A stretch of DNA of 64,000 nucleotides from Sinomonas sp. ASV322 (lineage in GTDB: Bacteria; Actinomycetota; Actinomycetes; Actinomycetales; Micrococcaceae): NCBI RefSeq assembly GCF_030908245.1, contig NZ_JAVFJJ010000013.1, positions 45,483-109,482 of the forward strand. Direction: 5' to 3'. Shown piece by piece: positions 40,767 through 48,834 of this stretch. Within the stretch, counting starts at the first letter, position 1; the number at the start of each line of letters is the position of its first letter. Under the pieces are notes generated by a model, which did no database searches, was not told the origin of the DNA, and worked only from the letters and a program-made list of their open reading frames with translations. The position numbers and the translations under genes were made by a program.

Positions 40767-41728
40767 GGCGCCGCGCTTCAGCCCTGTGGATCGCGGCCAT
40801 TCTGGCTGGAGCGGTCGGCGCGAGCGAATACCTGACGTGGAAGGCCTCGCAGGACTTCGTACCCGAAGGGCACACCCGCCCGAAAGAGGTCACGGCTGGC
40901 GAAACCATCCTTGTGCTCGGATTCCCCGCGGATTCACGCGGTCGGCTCAGCTTGGTTCAGCGCTGGCGCGTCCGGATCGCCATCCGGTCAACGGACCCTA
41001 ATACCGCGCGTTTCGTTTTCACGGGAGGCATCACTCGCGGCGAAACGTCAGAAGCGATGATGATGGCGGAGCACGCAATCCAGGCCTTCGGCGTCCCGAG
41101 ACATCGCATCGTGCTCGAAGAGCGTGCACGCACGACGTGGGAGAACATCGCGCTCTCGCTCCCCCTGATCGGCGACGCTCCCGCCATCAAGATCGCCTCC
41201 AACACCTTCCACGCCCGCCGAGCACGCCAATACCTTGCCGCTCAAGCCCCCGAGCTCGCGGCACGCCTGCGCCGCGCCCGAGACTTCGTGCCCGGAGAGC
41301 TCGCCCTCCTCAAGCCAATCCTCGTCGCTCACGAATGGCGCCGCGCAAGGCGTGAATCCCGCTTTCGGCTCCGTTCCCCCTTCTTCCGCGTTCGCGCGGG
41401 CAAGGTGCCCGGGGTCGAGCAGGGCCGCGACGGCGTCCCGGGCCATGTCGACGATGGGCTGGCGGGCGGCTGTGATCCCCGGGTGGGCGAACGCCGATTC
41501 GGGCGAGTCGTCCAACGCAACTACCGCAATTTCGCGGAACGGACCCATCATCGAAGATGTCGGGTGGGGTACAGCTGCTGGCAAAGTGCGCTTGCCCAGG
41601 CTGGGTACGCGGCCGCCAGCGGAGCGATTTGCGGAGCCATCGGAGCCTTCAGCGCCGGCATCGGATGGTGGACGTGCTTCGGATTCGGGGCGTTCGGAGG
41701 AGGGATCAACTGGGATGCCGCGTGCTAA
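40763..41728 (+). CDS. DUF218 (YdcF/SanA-like) membrane-anchored protein with chimeric C-terminus
   Basis: Residues 1-195 are a typical DUF218 protein: N-terminal anchor helix (SALWIAAILAGAVGASEYLT), ETILVLGFPADSRGRL, ARFVFTGGITRGETSEAMMM, and VLEERARTTWENIALSLPLI. Such domains act in envelope or vancomycin-tolerance functions, mostly uncharacterised. The family normally ends near LVAHEWRRARRE. Here the frame continues antisense through a LacI-gene remnant (41411-41548), then into a Gly/Cys-rich segment (VGYSCWQSALAQAGYAAASG to CFGFGAFGGGINWDAAC) that resembles a class II bacteriocin core. The full 321-aa product is therefore probably a rearrangement product. Confidence 0.6.
   Translation: MRRRASALWIAAILAGAVGASEYLTWKASQDFVPEGHTRPKEVTAGETILVLGFPADSRGRLSLVQRWRVRIAIRSTDPNTARFVFTGGITRGETSEAMMMAEHAIQAFGVPRHRIVLEERARTTWENIALSLPLIGDAPAIKIASNTFHARRARQYLAAQAPELAARLRRARDFVPGELALLKPILVAHEWRRARRESRFRLRSPFFRVRAGKVPGVEQGRDGVPGHVDDGLAGGCDPRVGERRFGRVVQRNYRNFAERTHHRRCRVGYSCWQSALAQAGYAAASGAICGAIGAFSAGIGWWTCFGFGAFGGGINWDAAC
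41411..41548 (-). pseudogene. LacI-family regulator remnant
   Basis: The minus strand reads MGPFREIAVVALDDSPESAF, then AHPGITAARQPIVDMARDAV and AALLD. This is the C-terminal effector-domain block of LacI repressors (xxVVGFDDSPxAAFxxPxLTTVRQP). No helix-turn-helix or N-terminal half is present on either side, so only about 46 codons of the gene survive, embedded in the plus-strand DUF218 frame. Confidence 0.65.
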
Positions 41729-41738
41729 CACTGAGGGT

Positions 41739-41981
41739 ATGAGCCGAAGCCCGCTTCTTCGCACCCCAACAACATGGAAAGGTCGCCTCTTCCTGTTCGT
41801 GGTGTCGGTTGGCGGCGTCTACTCTGCTCAATGGCTCGCCTACTGGGCAACGTCCTGGCAACAGATCAGGCCCTCCGACTTAAGCCCGGTGATGCTGGCC
41901 GTGATCTTCGGCGTGTTCTCGGCGACCATTCCCGGCGGGCGCCCTTGGTTCGGCCGGCGTGGCGGGATCGATCAGGGGTAG
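41739..41981 (+). CDS. small two-helix membrane protein (possible immunity-type protein)
   Basis: The 80-aa product begins MSRSPLLRTPTTWKGRLFLF and has two predicted membrane helices (RLFLFVVSVGGVYSAQWLAY and LSPVMLAVIFGVFSATIPGG), with basic residues at both ends. The ATG starts 10 nt after the stop of the Gly/Cys-rich frame, with GAGGG just upstream, so the two are probably co-transcribed. A small, basic, membrane-embedded partner right behind a bacteriocin-like peptide is the usual layout of immunity genes, but no family match is recognised. A terminator hairpin follows at 42002. Confidence 0.5.
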   Translation: MSRSPLLRTPTTWKGRLFLFVVSVGGVYSAQWLAYWATSWQQIRPSDLSPVMLAVIFGVFSATIPGGRPWFGRRGGIDQG

Positions 41982-42001
41982 CCCGAAGTCGGACCGGCTC
42001 A

Positions 42002-42031
42002 CCGCCGTCGTTCGCGAACGGACGACGGCGG
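42002..42031 (+). terminator. hairpin terminator with ACGACGGCG arm
   Basis: CCGCCGTCGT (42002-42011) pairs with ACGACGGCGG (42022-42031), with an inner TTCG/CGAA. It lies 21 bp after the small membrane protein stop and is the same arm as the acs, deoR and crp terminators. Confidence 0.7.
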
Positions 42032-42118
42032 GAGGGCTGACGGCAGCGCTTGACGGAACCTTCGCTCCGGCTCCACCCAGCGGTACCGTAGGCACAAGCG
42101 GCAGGAAGGACAGCAACG

Positions 42119-42418
42119 ATGCGCTTCCTTATCACCTACCACGGCATGCCGTACCCGCAGGAGGAGATCATTTCCGCCTCCCGAGCGGCCCTGCGCAGCT
42201 GGGCCGATAAGTCCCTCGGCGCTGCGCTCGTCGACTTCGGCGCTCCGCTGCTCCTGGGCGGCCAGCTCGCTCGGGGCGAGCCTGTCGACGCCGTCGATAT
42301 CGACGGCTACTCGATCATCGAGGCACGTTCTCTCAGCGATGCTCGAGCCGTCCTCGCGGACCACCCCTACATCGCGCTCGGCGGCACGATTCAGATCAAC
42401 GAGTGCCTTGAGCTCTGA
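42119..42418 (+). CDS. YCII/DGPF-like small alpha-beta-barrel protein
   Basis: The 99-aa protein is MRFLITYHGMPYPQEEIISA, then SRAALRSWADKSLGAALVDF, GAPLLLGGQL, IDGYSIIEARSLSDARAVLA and DHPYIALGGTIQINECLEL. The pattern of an N-terminal strand, helix, DGYSIIEA strand and final HPYI-GG-I-I-E matches YCII-type dimeric alpha-beta-barrel proteins, whose functions are mostly unknown. AAGGACAGCAACG precedes the ATG. It stands alone between the 42002 hairpin and the GH42 promoter. Confidence 0.7.
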   Translation: MRFLITYHGMPYPQEEIISASRAALRSWADKSLGAALVDFGAPLLLGGQLARGEPVDAVDIDGYSIIEARSLSDARAVLADHPYIALGGTIQINECLEL

Positions 42419-42433
42419 TCCCACCCAGATGCC

Positions 42434-42445
42434 GGCCTTAAGGCC
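42434..42445. other. 12-bp perfect palindrome
   Basis: GGCCTTAAGGCC lies 16 bp after the YCII-like gene stop and about 13 bp before the DeoR-type repeats. It could end the YCII transcript or belong to the GH42 control region. Confidence 0.4.
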
Positions 42446-42457
42446 TGAGGGATCTTT

Positions 42458-42486
42458 CGTTTCTGATTCGTTCTGTACGTTCTTGT
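42458..42486. promoter_or_regulatory. candidate DeoR-family operator upstream of GH42 beta-galactosidase
   Basis: Three direct repeats follow each other: CGTTTCTGA (42458), CGTTCTGTA (42469) and CGTTCTTGT (42478). First and third are 20 bp apart. The same motif with 20-bp spacing precedes the binding-protein gene at 44677. The DeoR-type gene at 47963 is the likely repressor. Helically phased direct repeats are typical DeoR-family sites. Confidence 0.55.
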
Positions 42487-42589
42487 TCGCCACGCCGTAC
42501 TCTGGTGTGACGACGGCCACCGACCTGGCACCCATCCGCCCGCCGGACGACATGGCCGCCCTTCCCCACCATTGAGACAGGGCAAAAGC

Positions 42590-44626
42590 ATGGACATGAA
42601 CGACCTCACGCGTCGCCTCGGCGGCGGATCCCCCCGTGTCGCCTTCGGCGCGGACTACAACCCCGAGCAGTGGCCAATGGAAGTGTGGAAGCACGACGTC
42701 GAGCTCATGCGCGAGGCCGGTGTCAACCTCGTGAGCCTCGGCATCTTCAGCTGGGCCCTCCTCGAGCCCGAAGAGGGCCGGTACGAATTCGGCTGGCTCG
42801 ACGAAGTCATGGACCTCCTGCACGAGAACGGCATCGCCGTCGACCTCGCGAACGCGAGCGCGTCCCCGCCGCCGTGGTTCACCGTCAAGTATCCCGACTC
42901 AGCGCCCGTGAGCGCCGACGGTGTCCGGCAGACCCACGGCTCCCGCCAGGCCTTCGCCGCATGCTCCCCCGACTACCGCCGCGCTGCCGCCGCCCTCACC
43001 ACGGCCATCGCCGAACACTACTCGGACCATCCGGCCCTTGCCATGTGGCACGTCCACAACGAGTACGGCTGCCACAACCAGCCGGACTTCGGCCCGCACG
43101 CCGAGCGCGGCTTCCGCGCTTGGCTCCAGGCCCGCTACGAAACCCTCGATGCCCTCAACGACGCGTGGGGCACCGCCTTCTGGTCGCAGCACTACTACGA
43201 CTGGTCCGAAATCATGCCGCCGCGCCGCTCGGGCACGCACGTCAACCCGAGCCAGCAGCTCGACTTCGCGCGCTTCTCCTCCGACTCCCTGCTCGAATGC
43301 TTCGAGGCCGAGGCCGCGATCATCCGCGCCCACTCGGACAAACCCGTCACGACGAACTTCATGGGCCTGAACATGGGCCTGCACGCCCCAATCGACTACT
43401 GGCGATGGGCAAAGAGCATGGACATCGTCTCGAACGACCACTACCTCATCGCCGAGGACCATCGGAACCACCAGGACCTCGCGCTCACCGCGGACCTTAC
43501 GCGCGGCTGGGCGGACAACGAGCCGTGGCTCCTCATGGAGCACTCGACGTCCGCCGTGAACTGGCAGCCCCGCAACATCGCCAAGTCCCCCGGCCAGATG
43601 CTGCGTAATTCGTTCCAGCACCTCGCGCGCGGCGCCGACGGCATCCTGTTCTTCCAGTGGCGGGCGTCGCGCGCGGGCGCGGAGAAGTACCACTCCGGGA
43701 TGCTCCCGCACGCCGGCCGGGACACGAAGGTCTGGCGCGAGGTCGTCGAACTGGGAGCCTCCCTCGAGAAGGTCTCAGAGGCGGCCGGCTCGCGCGTGGT
43801 GGCGTCGGCCGCGCTCGTGTTCGACACCGACGCCCGCTGGGGCGCAGAGCTCGACTCCCACCCGAGCATCGAGGCCCAGCCCGTCCGCGAACTGAGGGAG
43901 TGGCATGACGCGCTCTACCGCGCGGGCATCACGACGGACTTGCGGCAGAGCACCGACGACCTCTCCGCCTACCAGCTCGTCGTCGCACCCATGCTGTACC
44001 TCGTGACGGACGACGGCGCCGCGAACCTCCGTCGGTACGTCGAGGGCGGCGGCACGCTCGTCCTGACCCATTTCTCGGGCATCGTCGACGAGCATGACCG
44101 CATCATCATGGACCCCATCAACGGCGGCGGGTACCCGGGCGCGTTCCGCGAGCTCCTGGGCATCGAGATCGAGGAGTTCTTCCCGCTGCGCGCGGGCGAA
44201 GCGGTCGTGCTGACCGCCGGCTCGGGCGCGCGGTGGAGCGAGCTGGGGCGGACGACGACGGCGGAGGTTATCTCCCGCTACGAGGCGGGCCCGACGTCGG
44301 GGTCCCCAGCCGTCACGCGCAACGTCGCCGGGGCCGGAATCGCCTACTACGTGGGCACCGCACCGGACCCAGCAGCCCTCGCCGCCCTCCTCCCCCAAGT
44401 GTTCGCCGATGCCGGGCTCGAGGCCGCGGCCCACGCGAGCGAGTTCCCCGACCTCGAGGTCGTCACGCGGGCGTCGGGCGAAGGCTCTTGGGTCTTCGCG
44501 ATCAACCACGGCGACGCGGAGGCGCGCCTCGGCGTGAACGGATCTGAACTCCTCTCTGGCACCCCGACCGGCGGCGCGCTCGCCATCCCCGCGGGCGGCA
44601 TCGCCGTCGTCCGTCTCTCGGCCTAG
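42590..44626 (+). CDS. beta-galactosidase, glycoside hydrolase family 42
   Basis: The 678-aa GH42 enzyme cleaves beta-galactosides in the cytoplasm; no signal peptide is seen. The barrel starts VAFGADYNPEQWPMEVWKHD. The acid/base Glu is in WHVHNEYGCHNQPDFG (about residue 157) and the nucleophile Glu in EPWLLMEHSTSAVNWQPRN (about 317). The trimerisation domain contains DDLSAYQLVVAPMLYLVTDD and VEGGGTLVLTHFSGIVDEHD. The ATG at 42590 is used; another ATG two codons later is possible. It is the first gene of the beta-galactoside cluster and lies behind three CGTTYYTGA-type repeats. Confidence 0.94.
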   Translation: MDMNDLTRRLGGGSPRVAFGADYNPEQWPMEVWKHDVELMREAGVNLVSLGIFSWALLEPEEGRYEFGWLDEVMDLLHENGIAVDLANASASPPPWFTVKYPDSAPVSADGVRQTHGSRQAFAACSPDYRRAAAALTTAIAEHYSDHPALAMWHVHNEYGCHNQPDFGPHAERGFRAWLQARYETLDALNDAWGTAFWSQHYYDWSEIMPPRRSGTHVNPSQQLDFARFSSDSLLECFEAEAAIIRAHSDKPVTTNFMGLNMGLHAPIDYWRWAKSMDIVSNDHYLIAEDHRNHQDLALTADLTRGWADNEPWLLMEHSTSAVNWQPRNIAKSPGQMLRNSFQHLARGADGILFFQWRASRAGAEKYHSGMLPHAGRDTKVWREVVELGASLEKVSEAAGSRVVASAALVFDTDARWGAELDSHPSIEAQPVRELREWHDALYRAGITTDLRQSTDDLSAYQLVVAPMLYLVTDDGAANLRRYVEGGGTLVLTHFSGIVDEHDRIIMDPINGGGYPGAFRELLGIEIEEFFPLRAGEAVVLTAGSGARWSELGRTTTAEVISRYEAGPTSGSPAVTRNVAGAGIAYYVGTAPDPAALAALLPQVFADAGLEAAAHASEFPDLEVVTRASGEGSWVFAINHGDAEARLGVNGSELLSGTPTGGALAIPAGGIAVVRLSA

Positions 44627-44676
44627 GCGACGCCCACCGCGGAGCCGCTGCGGCGATCACGGATCGGCAAAATTTG

Positions 44677-44705
44677 CGTTCCTGATCTTTTCCGATCGTT
44701 TTTGA
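44677..44705. promoter_or_regulatory. candidate DeoR-family operator upstream of the beta-galactoside ABC operon
   Basis: CGTTCCTGA (44677-44685) and CGTTTTTGA (44697-44705) are direct repeats exactly 20 bp apart, followed by TACCAT (44711-44716), a possible -10. The motif and spacing match the region upstream of the GH42 gene. Confidence 0.58.
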
Positions 44706-44769
44706 ACGTCTACCATAGCGATGTGGCGCAGGTCACCCGACCGCGCAAGGCACTCCCAGGAGACCCCCC

Positions 44770-46071
44770 ATGGACATTGAAGTCCCGTCCCGCCCCCTCG
44801 ACCGCCGGACCCTCCTGAAGACCCTCGGCGTCGGCGCCGTCGGCCTCGCGGGAATTCCGCTCCTCTCGGCCTGTACGGGCGGCTCGGGGCCGTCCGGCGG
44901 ATCGGGCGGCGGCAAGTCGTTGACGTTCGGCTCGTCCGCCTCGGATGACGTCCCGAAGCGCGCCTACCAGGCCGTCGTCGACGCCTTCCAGAAGAAGACG
45001 GGTGCGACCGTCGCCACGAACGTCGTGCCGCACAACGACTTCCAGAACAAGATCAACTCCTACCTGCAGGGCAGCCCGGACGATGCCTTCACGTGGTTCG
45101 CCGGCTATCGCATGCAGTACTACGCGGGCAAGGGCCTCCTCGCGCCGATCGACGACGTGTGGCAGCAGATCGGCGGCAACTACTCCGACGCGCTCAAGAA
45201 GGCCTCGACCGGGCCTGACGGCAAGATGTACTTCGTCCCGAACTACAACTACCCCTGGGGATTCTTCTACCGGAAGAGCTTCTGGGCCGAGAAGGGCTAC
45301 ACCGTCCCGAAGACGTTCGACGAGCTCAAGACGCTAGCCGCCAAGATGAAGTCCGACGGCATCATCCCGATCGGCTTCGCCGACAAGGACGTCTGGCCCG
45401 CCATGGGCACGTTCGACTACATCAACATGCGGCTCAACGGCTACCAGTTCCATCTGGACCTCTGCGCCCACAAGGAGTCGTGGAACCAGCCCAAGGTCCA
45501 GGCCATCTTCGACACGTGGAAGGCCCTCCTCCCCTACCATGACCCGGCGGCCCTCGGGCAGACGTGGCAGGACGCGGCCCAGCTGCTCGGGCAGAAGAAG
45601 ACCGGCATGTACCTGCTCGGCTCATTCGTGACGCAGCAGTTCACGGACGCCGCCGTGCTCGCGGACATCGACTTCTTCCCGTTCCCGTCAATCGCGGTCG
45701 AGGGCCAGGACGCGATCGAGGCACCCATCGACGGCCTCCTGCTCTCGAAGAAGGGCGGCCAGAACCAGACCGCGAAGGATTTCCTCGCGTTCATGGGCAC
45801 GCCCGAGGCGCAGAACGCCTACTACGCCGTGGACACGTCCAACATCGCGACCGCGAAGGGCTCCGACACGTCGAAGTTCACCGCGCTCAACAAGAAGTGC
45901 GCCGACGCGATCGCGAACGCGAAGTCGATTAGCCAGTTCTTCGATCGCGACGCGCTCCCGGCCATGGCGAACAACGTTTTGGGCCCCGCGCTGCAGTCCT
46001 TTATCAAGGACGGCACGGTGGATGTGAAGAACCTCGAGTCCCAGGCGGCCGCACTCTACGCGGCCCAGTAA
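44770..46071 (+). CDS. Tat-exported sugar-binding lipoprotein, beta-galactoside cluster
   Basis: The 433-aa solute-binding protein has a twin-arginine, lipobox-containing leader: DRRTLLKTLGVGAVGLAGIP, then LLSAC (cysteine near residue 35). The mature part shows AYQAVVDAFQKKTGATVATN, DDAFTWFAGYRMQYYAGKGL, YFVPNYNYPWGFFYRKSFWA and TGMYLLGSFVTQQFTDAAVL, as in family 1 carbohydrate-binding proteins. It delivers sugar, presumably a beta-galactoside, to the two permeases that follow. The upstream repeats at 44677 indicate control by the DeoR-type regulator. Confidence 0.9.
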   Translation: MDIEVPSRPLDRRTLLKTLGVGAVGLAGIPLLSACTGGSGPSGGSGGGKSLTFGSSASDDVPKRAYQAVVDAFQKKTGATVATNVVPHNDFQNKINSYLQGSPDDAFTWFAGYRMQYYAGKGLLAPIDDVWQQIGGNYSDALKKASTGPDGKMYFVPNYNYPWGFFYRKSFWAEKGYTVPKTFDELKTLAAKMKSDGIIPIGFADKDVWPAMGTFDYINMRLNGYQFHLDLCAHKESWNQPKVQAIFDTWKALLPYHDPAALGQTWQDAAQLLGQKKTGMYLLGSFVTQQFTDAAVLADIDFFPFPSIAVEGQDAIEAPIDGLLLSKKGGQNQTAKDFLAFMGTPEAQNAYYAVDTSNIATAKGSDTSKFTALNKKCADAIANAKSISQFFDRDALPAMANNVLGPALQSFIKDGTVDVKNLESQAAALYAAQ

Positions 46072-46141
46072 GACCACACGGACTGCTGGCGTGGGCGGAC
46101 GAACCCTCCCGCCCACGCCAGCCCGACTCGCAGGAAACGTC

Positions 46142-47053
46142 ATGCCCACTACCCGCCGCAAAGTCCGCCGCCTGTCGAGGCAGGACAAGATCGTCCTGAC
46201 CGCCATGGTCGCCATCCCGACGCTCATCGAACTCGTCTTCGTCTGGCTGCCCACGCTTTTCTCGATCGGCCTCAGCCTCACCCGCTGGAACGGCCTCGAC
46301 CTGACCGACATCCGCCCCGCCGGCGCCTCGAACTACCAATTCGTCGTCGAGGACTACCCTCCGTTCTGGCCCGCGGTCCAGCACAACGTCCTCTGGCTCG
46401 TGTTCCTCGCCCTCATCGCGACGCCGCTCGGCCTGCTCCTGGCAGTGCTCCTCGACCAGAAGATCCGCGGCAGCAGGATCTACCAGAGCATCTTCTTCGC
46501 CCCCGTCATGCTCTCGCTCGCGCTCGTCGGCGTCATCTGGCAGCTCTTCTACCAGCGGGACCACGGCCTGCTGAACTTCCTCCTCGGCACGGCCGGCCAG
46601 CCCGCCGCCGTCGACTGGTTCGGCGACAGCAACGTCAACATCTGGGCCGCGCTCATCGCGGCGACGTGGCGGCATTCGGGCTATGTCATGCTGCTCTACC
46701 TTGCCGGGCTCAAGGGCGTCGACCCCTCGCTCAGGGAGGCCGCAGCGCTCGACGGGGCGAACGCAGCCCAGACCTTCTTCCGCGTCGTGTTCCCGGCGAT
46801 GCGCCCCATCAACATCGTCATCGTGGTCATCACGATCATCGAGTCGCTTCGGGCGTTCGACATCGTCTACGTCATCAACCGCGGCACGAACGGCCTCGAG
46901 CTCATCTCCGCGCTCGTCATCCAGAACCTCGTCGGCGAGGGCCAGGTCATCGGCGTCGGCTCCGCGCTCGCGACGATCCTGCTGGTGATCTCGCTCGTAC
47001 CGATCGTCTTCTACCTCACCCGCACGTTCGGAAAGGAGGCCAAGGAATCATGA
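46142..47053 (+). CDS. sugar ABC transporter permease (MalF-type), beta-galactoside cluster
   Basis: The 303-aa permease begins MPTTRRKVRRLSRQDKIVLT with six predicted membrane helices (for example AMVAIPTLIELVFVWLPTLF and VLWLVFLALIATPLGLLLAV). The EAA loop is SLREAAALDGANAAQTFFRV near residue 200. AGGAAACGTC precedes the ATG. It overlaps the next permease by 4 nt. As in the first cluster, no ATPase gene is present, so it must share one encoded elsewhere. Confidence 0.9.
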   Translation: MPTTRRKVRRLSRQDKIVLTAMVAIPTLIELVFVWLPTLFSIGLSLTRWNGLDLTDIRPAGASNYQFVVEDYPPFWPAVQHNVLWLVFLALIATPLGLLLAVLLDQKIRGSRIYQSIFFAPVMLSLALVGVIWQLFYQRDHGLLNFLLGTAGQPAAVDWFGDSNVNIWAALIAATWRHSGYVMLLYLAGLKGVDPSLREAAALDGANAAQTFFRVVFPAMRPINIVIVVITIIESLRAFDIVYVINRGTNGLELISALVIQNLVGEGQVIGVGSALATILLVISLVPIVFYLTRTFGKEAKES

Positions 47054-47958
47054 CGACGGTCATCGCGCCCTCGGACCTCGCACGCGGCACCGAGTATGCC
47101 GGGTCCCGGCCCAAGCGCCACATTGGAACCCACATCATCCTGCTCGTCCTGGCCGTCATGTGGCTCCTGCCGCTCGGCTGGTCGCTTTACACGGCCCTCC
47201 GTCCGATCGAATCGACGAATCAGAACGGCTACTTCAGCGTCGCCGGGCCGTACAACTTCGACAACTTCGTCACGGCATGGAACCAGGGCGGCTTCTCGAA
47301 GTACTTCTGGAACTCGGTCACGATCACGGTTCCCGCCGTCCTCCTGACGCTCTTCCTCTCCTCGCTCATGGCGTTCGCCGTGAGCCGAGTGAGCTGGAAG
47401 TTCAACATCACGCTGCTCATCATGTTCACGGCCGGCAACCTCCTGCCCCCGCAGGTTCTCGCCGCGCCGCTGTTCCAGATGTTCAAGCACCTGAATCTCC
47501 CGTACTGGTTCAGCGATTCGGGAACGCTCCTCAATACGTACATTTCGGTCATCGCAGTGGACACGGCGTTCCAGATCGGCTTCTGTACATTCGTGCTCTC
47601 GAATTACATGAAGGCCCTCTCGTCCGACCTGACGGAGGCCGCGCTCGTCGACGGGGCGGGCGTCTGGCGACAGTACTGGTCGATCATCATGCCGCTGTGC
47701 CGCCCGGCGTTCGCGGCGCTCGGAACCCTCGAAGTCATCTTCATCTACAACGACTTCTTCTGGCCCCTCCTCTTCATCCAGAGCGGCGACCGCCTCCCCG
47801 TGACGACGGCGATCAACAACCTCCAGGGAGTGTTCCTGAGCAACTACAACCTGCTCGCCGCGGGGGCGACGATCACGGTCATCCCGACCCTCGTCATCTA
47901 TCTCCTCCTGCAGCGCCAATTCGTCGCCGGGCTGACGCTCGGATCGAGCAAGGGGTAG
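47050..47958 (+). CDS. sugar ABC transporter permease (MalG-type), beta-galactoside cluster
   Basis: The 302-aa MalG-type permease begins MTTVIAPSDLARGTEYAGSR. The first helix is IILLVLAVMWLLPLGWSLYT. The EAA loop is DLTEAALVDGAGVWRQYWSI near residue 195, and the C-terminal helices include LLAAGATITVIPTLVIYLLL. The ATG overlaps the stop of the MalF-type gene (ATGA). The DeoR gene starts 4 nt after its stop, so regulator and transporter share one operon. Confidence 0.9.
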   Translation: MTTVIAPSDLARGTEYAGSRPKRHIGTHIILLVLAVMWLLPLGWSLYTALRPIESTNQNGYFSVAGPYNFDNFVTAWNQGGFSKYFWNSVTITVPAVLLTLFLSSLMAFAVSRVSWKFNITLLIMFTAGNLLPPQVLAAPLFQMFKHLNLPYWFSDSGTLLNTYISVIAVDTAFQIGFCTFVLSNYMKALSSDLTEAALVDGAGVWRQYWSIIMPLCRPAFAALGTLEVIFIYNDFFWPLLFIQSGDRLPVTTAINNLQGVFLSNYNLLAAGATITVIPTLVIYLLLQRQFVAGLTLGSSKG

Positions 47959-47962
47959 ACGG

Positions 47963-48730
47963 ATGCTCGCCGCAGCCCGACAGTCCGTGATCCTCGACAC
48001 GGTCCACCGAGAAGGCGTCGTCAAGGTCGCGGACCTTGCCGAGCGGCTCGGGGTTTCGGCCGTCACGGTCCGCCGTGACATCGATGCCCTGAGCGACTCC
48101 GGCCTCCTGACGCGCGTTCACGGCGGCGTCATGCTCCAGGAGGACGTGGGGACGCACGAGCCGGGGTTCGCGCTCAAGTCCACTCAGCGGCTCGAGGAGA
48201 AGGCCGCGATCGCCCGGGAGGCCGCGGGGCTTGTCACGGAGGGGATGGCGGTGGGTATCACGGCTGGATCGACCACGTGGATGCTCGCCAAAGCGCTCTC
48301 CGCGGGACCCCGCATCACAGTCCTCACGAATTCGGTGCGCGTCATGGAGGCCTTCGACGCGTCGTCGTCCGGCGCAACGGTGCTCCTCACGGGAGGCGAG
48401 CGGACGCCGTCGGACGCCCTCGTCGGCCCGCTCGCCACCTCGTCCATCCGCCACCTGCACCTCGACCTGCTCTTCCTCGGGGTGCACGGCATGGACGAGC
48501 GGGCCGGCTTCACGACGCCCAATCTGTTGGAAGCCGAGACGAATCAGGCTTTCGCGGCGTCGTCGCGGCGCGTCGTCGTCGTCGCGGACCACAGCAAGTG
48601 GGGCGTTCAGGGCATCGGCAGCATCTGCGGGTTCAACGACATCGACGTTCTGGTCACCGACCCTGGTCTGCCGCAGTCCGCTCTGGCCTACCTTCGCGAC
48701 CGCATTCCGTCAGTGCGCGTCGCGGGCTGA
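47963..48730 (+). CDS. DeoR/GlpR-family transcriptional regulator
   Basis: The 255-aa regulator has an N-terminal winged helix (RQSVILDTVHREGVVKVADL, then AERLGVSAVTVRRDIDALSD and LLTRVHGGVML). The C-terminal DeoR sensor domain is of the sugar-phosphate-isomerase fold: GMAVGITAGSTTWMLAKALS, TVLLTGGERTPSDALVGPLA, DLLFLGVHGMDERAGFTTPN and VVVADHSKWGVQGIGSICGF. Such proteins respond to phosphorylated sugars. It is the last gene of the beta-galactoside operon and probably represses it through CGTTYYTGA repeats at 42458 and 44677. Confidence 0.9.
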   Translation: MLAAARQSVILDTVHREGVVKVADLAERLGVSAVTVRRDIDALSDSGLLTRVHGGVMLQEDVGTHEPGFALKSTQRLEEKAAIAREAAGLVTEGMAVGITAGSTTWMLAKALSAGPRITVLTNSVRVMEAFDASSSGATVLLTGGERTPSDALVGPLATSSIRHLHLDLLFLGVHGMDERAGFTTPNLLEAETNQAFAASSRRVVVVADHSKWGVQGIGSICGFNDIDVLVTDPGLPQSALAYLRDRIPSVRVAG

Positions 48731-48772
48731 GCATACGACGGCGGCGGCGACGCACTGCGAAGGCGGCGAGGC

Positions 48773-48816
48773 ACGACGGCGGCGCCGCTCCAGATCGGGA
48801 GCAGCGCCGCCGTCGT
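48773..48816 (+). terminator. terminator hairpin after the deoR-type gene
   Basis: ACGACGGCGGCGCCGCTCC pairs with the opposite arm ending CGCCGCCGTCGT (19 bp, one mismatch, 5-nt loop), between convergent genes. It carries the same ACGACGGCG arm as three other terminators here. Confidence 0.8.
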
Positions 48817-48834
48817 CGGGCAGAGACTGAGGGG

